From JAIVHA01 sp965367295 (GTDB taxonomy: Bacteria; Pseudomonadota; Gammaproteobacteria; DSM-19610), in the NCBI GenBank assembly GCA_965367295.1, contig CBDUHN010000020.1:1-55178 (forward strand): a DNA stretch of 55,178 nt. Reading direction: 5' to 3'. The notes under the pieces were generated by a model. It worked only from the letters and a program-made list of their open reading frames with translations. It did no database searches and was not told the DNA's origin. Made by a program: the position numbers and the translations under genes. Numbering within the stretch: position 1 is the stretch's first letter; every line of letters starts with the position of its first letter. Shown piece after piece: positions 51,946 to 55,178 of this stretch.

Positions 51946-53982
51946 ATGAATCAGTCACCACGCCGCATCCTGGTCACCAGCGCCCTGCCGTATGCCAATG
52001 GCTCCATTCACCTGGGCCATCTGGTGGAATACATCCAGACCGATATCTGGGTCCGCTTCCAGAAGATGCGCGGGCACGCATGCTACTACGTTTGCGCCGA
52101 CGATGCCCATGGCACGCCCATCATGCTGCGCGCCCAGTCGGAAGGCATCACGCCGGAGGCCCTGATCGCCGCCGTGGGCGAGGAACACCGGGCCGATTTT
52201 CGCGACTTCCACATCGAATTCGATCACTACCACAGCACCCATTCCGACGAGAACCGGGAATTGTCCGCGCGCATCTACCGGGCGTTGCAGGATGCCGGCC
52301 ACATCAGCACCCGCACCATCACCCAGGCCTACGACCCGGAAAAGGAGATGTTCCTGCCGGACCGCTTCATCAAGGGCGAATGTCCGCGTTGCGGTACCGC
52401 CGACCAGTACGGGGATTCCTGCGAGGCCTGCGGGGCCACCTACTCGCCCACGGAGCTGAAGAACGCCCGCTCCGCCATCTCCGGCGCCATCCCGGTCGAA
52501 CGGGATTCGGAACATTACTTCTTCCAGCTCGGCGATTTCGAGCCGATGCTCAAGGCCTGGACCAAGGCCGGTCATCTGCAGACAGAAGTGGCCAACAAAC
52601 TTGGCGAGTGGTTCCATGACGGTCTCAAGGACTGGGACATCTCCCGCGACGCCCCCTACTTCGGCTTCGAGATCCCCGACGCGCCGGGCAAGTATTTCTA
52701 TGTCTGGCTGGACGCGCCCATCGGCTACATGGCCAGTTTCAAACACCTGTGCGAAAAGACCGGTCTCGACTTCGATGCCTTCTGGGGCAAAGACTCCAAG
52801 GCCGAGCTGTATCATTTCATCGGCAAGGACATCATCTACTTCCATGCCCTGTTCTGGCCCGCCATGCTGGCCGGTGCCGGCTTCCGTACCCCGACAGCCA
52901 TCTGTGCCCACGGCTTCCTGACCGTCAATGGCCAGAAGATGTCCAAGTCACGCGGTACCTTCATCAAGGCGCGCAGCTACCTGGATCACCTCAACCCCGA
53001 GTACCTGCGTTATTACTTCGCCGCCAAGCTGTCGAGCGGCGTCGATGATCTCGACCTGAATCTGGAAGATTTTTCCCAGCGCGTGAATGCCGACCTGGTG
53101 GGCAAGGTGGTCAACATCGCCAGCCGCTGTGCCGGCTTCATCGCCAAGCGTTTCGACGGCAAGCTATCCTCCCGCCTGCCCGACCAGGACCTGTACGACA
53201 CCTTTGCGCGCAGCGGAGAGGAGATCGCCGGGCTGTACGAGAAGCGCGAATTTGGCCGCGCCGTGCGCGAAATCATGACCCTGGCCGATCGCGCCAACCA
53301 GTACATCGACGAACAGAAACCCTGGGTGGTTGCCAAGCAGGATGGCCAGGACCAGGCACTGCAGGATATCTGCAGCCTGGGGCTCAACCTGTTCCGCGTG
53401 CTGATGACCTACCTGAAGCCGGTGCTACCGGCCATGGCCACGGAAGTGGAACGCTTTCTGCGGGTCGAACCCTTGACCTGGGACAGTGTGCAAACGCCGC
53501 TGACCGGCCACACTATCGCGCAATTCAAACCGCTGATGACCCGTATCGAACAGAGTGCCATCGACGCCATGACCGAAGCCTCCCGTGCAGACCTTGCTGC
53601 CACCCATACGACCTCACCCAGGGCCGAGAGCCCGCTCAGCCAGGACCCGATCAGCGACACCATCAGCTATGAGGATTTCGCCAAAATCGACCTGCGCATT
53701 GCCCGCATCGTCAAGGCTGCTGCGGTGGAAGGCGCCGACAAACTGCTTGCGCTGACCCTGGAAATCGGCGGCGAAACCCGCAATGTATTCGCCGGTATCA
53801 AGCAGGCCTATGCGCCGGAGGATCTGGAAGGCAAGCTCACGGTGATGGTGGCCAACCTGGCCCCGCGTAAAATGAAATTCGGCGTCTCCGAGGGTATGGT
53901 GCTGGCCGCCGGCCCCGGCGGCGGTGATCTGTGGGTCCTGCATCCCGACGATGGCGCCCAGCCGGGTATGCGGGTGAAATAG
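51946..53982 (+). CDS. metG: methionyl-tRNA synthetase
   Basis: Charges initiator and elongator tRNA-Met. The 678 residues carry the HIGH-type HLGH (22-25) in PYANGSIHLGHL. The zinc cysteines are C146, C149, C159 and C162. KMSKS is at 331-335. The C-terminal tRNA-binding (OB-fold) domain starts near DFAKIDLRIARIVKA, so this is the dimeric form. The ATG at 51946 matches the family. Confidence 0.99.
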   Translation: MNQSPRRILVTSALPYANGSIHLGHLVEYIQTDIWVRFQKMRGHACYYVCADDAHGTPIMLRAQSEGITPEALIAAVGEEHRADFRDFHIEFDHYHSTHSDENRELSARIYRALQDAGHISTRTITQAYDPEKEMFLPDRFIKGECPRCGTADQYGDSCEACGATYSPTELKNARSAISGAIPVERDSEHYFFQLGDFEPMLKAWTKAGHLQTEVANKLGEWFHDGLKDWDISRDAPYFGFEIPDAPGKYFYVWLDAPIGYMASFKHLCEKTGLDFDAFWGKDSKAELYHFIGKDIIYFHALFWPAMLAGAGFRTPTAICAHGFLTVNGQKMSKSRGTFIKARSYLDHLNPEYLRYYFAAKLSSGVDDLDLNLEDFSQRVNADLVGKVVNIASRCAGFIAKRFDGKLSSRLPDQDLYDTFARSGEEIAGLYEKREFGRAVREIMTLADRANQYIDEQKPWVVAKQDGQDQALQDICSLGLNLFRVLMTYLKPVLPAMATEVERFLRVEPLTWDSVQTPLTGHTIAQFKPLMTRIEQSAIDAMTEASRADLAATHTTSPRAESPLSQDPISDTISYEDFAKIDLRIARIVKAAAVEGADKLLALTLEIGGETRNVFAGIKQAYAPEDLEGKLTVMVANLAPRKMKFGVSEGMVLAAGPGGGDLWVLHPDDGAQPGMRVK

Positions 53983-54003
53983 CGGGCACAGATGAAGTGC
54001 TGC

Positions 54004-54021
54004 GTCCGAATACATTCGGAC
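54004..54021. repeat. GTCCGAAT-AC-ATTCGGAC palindrome
   Basis: It lies 22 nt after the metG stop and belongs to the same CGAAT-NN-ATTCG class as those at 33841-33889. It could act as a 3'-end hairpin for metG. Confidence 0.55.
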
Positions 54022-54106
54022 CTGCAGGAGACACGGAATGGGCCGTGGTTGTTTGGGGCTCGTCAGCTGACCTACAGCTGGAGGCTGTCACTGTGAAACA
54101 CGAGGC

Positions 54107-54133
54107 TTTTCTTTGCGTCTTCGCGGTGAATCG
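54107..54133. repeat. TTTCTTTGCGTCTTCGCGG repeat unit
   Basis: It resembles the units at 25191-25223 and 25361-25392 and the widespread TTTGCG-type intergenic repeats. It lies 40 nt before rsxA. Confidence 0.45.
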
Positions 54134-54173
54134 ATTTTACTGAGCGTGGCATACACCGGGATAATCAACCGAT

Positions 54174-54755
54174 ATGACCGAGTTTTTCCTCATTCTGATC
54201 AGCACCGTCCTGGTGAACAACTTCGTGCTGGTGCAGTTCCTCGGCCTGTGCCCCTTCATGGGGGTATCGCGCAAGCTGGAGACGGCCACCGGCATGGCGC
54301 TGGCGACCACCTTCGTACTGACCCTGTCCTCGGTGTGCAGCTACCTCGCCAACGAATACCTGCTGGTGCCACTGGGTCTGGAATACCTGCGCACCATCAC
54401 CTTCATCCTGGTTATCGCCGTGGTGGTGCAACTCACCGAGATGTTCGTACACAAGGTGAGCCCGTTGCTGTACCAGGTGCTGGGGATCTTCCTGCCGCTG
54501 ATCACTACCAACTGCGCGGTGCTGGGCGTAGCACTACTGAATGTGCAGCACCAGCACGGCTTCCTGCAATCGGCCATCTATGGCTTTGGCGCCGCAGTCG
54601 GTTTCTCGCTGGTGCTGATCCTGTTCGCTGCGGTGCGCGAGCGTATTGCCGTGGGTGACGCACCGAAGGCCTTCCAGGGACCGGCCATCGCGCTCATCAC
54701 CGCCGGCCTCATGTCGCTCGCCTTCATGGGTTTCTCCGGTCTGGTGAAGGGGTAG
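54174..54755 (+). CDS. rsxA: electron transport complex subunit RsxA/RnfA
   Basis: Inner-membrane subunit of the Rsx/Rnf complex, which moves electrons between NADH and ferredoxin-type carriers and in E. coli reduces SoxR. The 193 residues comprise six helices with the half-conserved motif VNNFVLVQFLGLCPFMGVS and TTNCAVLGVALLNV, the latter expected to bind a metal or cluster at the dimer of helices. It is followed after 6 nt by rsxB. Confidence 0.96.
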   Translation: MTEFFLILISTVLVNNFVLVQFLGLCPFMGVSRKLETATGMALATTFVLTLSSVCSYLANEYLLVPLGLEYLRTITFILVIAVVVQLTEMFVHKVSPLLYQVLGIFLPLITTNCAVLGVALLNVQHQHGFLQSAIYGFGAAVGFSLVLILFAAVRERIAVGDAPKAFQGPAIALITAGLMSLAFMGFSGLVKG

Positions 54756-54761
54756 CCCCGG

Positions 54762-55178
54762 ATGGAGGAACTGCTCGCCGCACATCCCATTATCACCGCC
54801 ATCCTGGCCCTCGGCTTGCTGGGTGGGCTGTTCGGCCTGACGCTGGGCTATGCCGCCATCCGCTTTCACGTGGAAAGCGACCCGGTAGTGGACCAGATCG
54901 ATGCCATCCTGCCCCAGACCCAATGCGGCCAATGCGGCTTTCCCGGCTGCCGCCCCTATGCCGAGGCCATCGCCAGTGGCGAAGCGGAGATCAATCAATG
55001 TCCGCCCGGTGGTGAGGCCGGCATCCGCGCCCTGGCGGACCTGCTCGGCCGCGATTTCGTGCCGCTCAACGAGGAGCACGGCGAACACAAGGGCAAACTG
55101 GTGGCGGTGATCGACGAGACCACCTGCATCGGCTGCACCCTGTGCATCCAGGCCTGCCCGGTGGATGCCATCCTCGGC
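54762..55178 (+). CDS. rsxB: electron transport complex subunit RsxB/RnfB (partial)
   Basis: Ferredoxin-like subunit of the Rsx/Rnf complex. 139 codons are visible; the gene continues past the window. A hydrophobic N-terminus (about 10-33) anchors it. The first cluster has C55, C58, C63 and C80 (QTQCGQCGFPGC and NQC). The second, ferredoxin-type, cluster has C122, C125, C128 and C132 (TTCIGCTLCIQACP). A second ferredoxin motif is expected beyond the edge. It starts 6 nt after rsxA, with GGAGG-like purines inside the start. Confidence 0.95.
   Translation, partial: MEELLAAHPIITAILALGLLGGLFGLTLGYAAIRFHVESDPVVDQIDAILPQTQCGQCGFPGCRPYAEAIASGEAEINQCPPGGEAGIRALADLLGRDFVPLNEEHGEHKGKLVAVIDETTCIGCTLCIQACPVDAILG

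Overview
The window is a GC-rich, gene-dense chromosomal segment from a gammaproteobacterium. The gene orders rpoE-rseA-rseB-rseC-degP-lepA-lepB-rnc-era-recO-pdxJ-acpS and rlmD..cysM..barA are those of the pseudomonad/Chromatiales part of the class. TonB and RsxAB-type systems indicate a Gram-negative envelope. Housekeeping content, absence of phage or transposase genes and steady composition point to core chromosome. An Ectothiorhodospiraceae- or Chromatiales-like host is my inference, not something the sequence proves. I saw no tRNA, rRNA or CRISPR array.

Layout. 1-7.9 kb: a truncated ilvB-type acetolactate synthase (minus) behind a terminator-like leader, a PAS-GGDEF-EAL protein, two DUF4124 proteins around an MIF-like tautomerase, proS and a lytic transglycosylase. 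7.9-13.9 kb (minus): rlmD, a PolB-type exonuclease, a YdbH envelope-lipid-transport locus with a YnbE/YdbL-like composite lipoprotein, and cysM. 14.1-20.1 kb (plus): a TonB receptor, an ABC_sub_bind periplasmic protein without any ABC transporter, and a BarA/GacS hybrid kinase, the last two overlapping by 4 nt. This is the most unusual grouping in the window. 20.1-31.9 kb (minus): one long run from the sigma-E regulon (rpoE, rseA, rseB, rseC, degP) through lepA/lepB to rnc, era, recO, pdxJ and acpS. A good sigma-E promoter candidate lies in front of rpoE.

32.1-37.4 kb: nadB (plus), then a tightly packed minus-strand set of two thioredoxin-fold proteins, a TolC-like protein, an efflux-type adaptor and acylphosphatase, with no pump gene. 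37.5-40.7 kb: class I fumarase and an unrecognised PilZ-like protein. 40.8-45.4 kb: two DUF4398 lipoproteins, an ArsC-like/WrbA/DUF2069 operon, hda and an AI-2E/PerM family membrane protein. 45.4-50.4 kb: a CDP-alcohol phosphatidyltransferase, DUF2066, purM-purN, DUF3108 and dcd. 50.6-55.2 kb: mrp, metG, rsxA and a truncated rsxB.

Several intergenic gaps hold palindromic or dispersed repeats (22.2, 25.2-25.4, 27.45, 33.85, 47.1, 54.0-54.1 kb) and one strong hairpin pair (10.19-10.25 kb). All functional calls come from reading the protein sequences and gene order. No database search was run.
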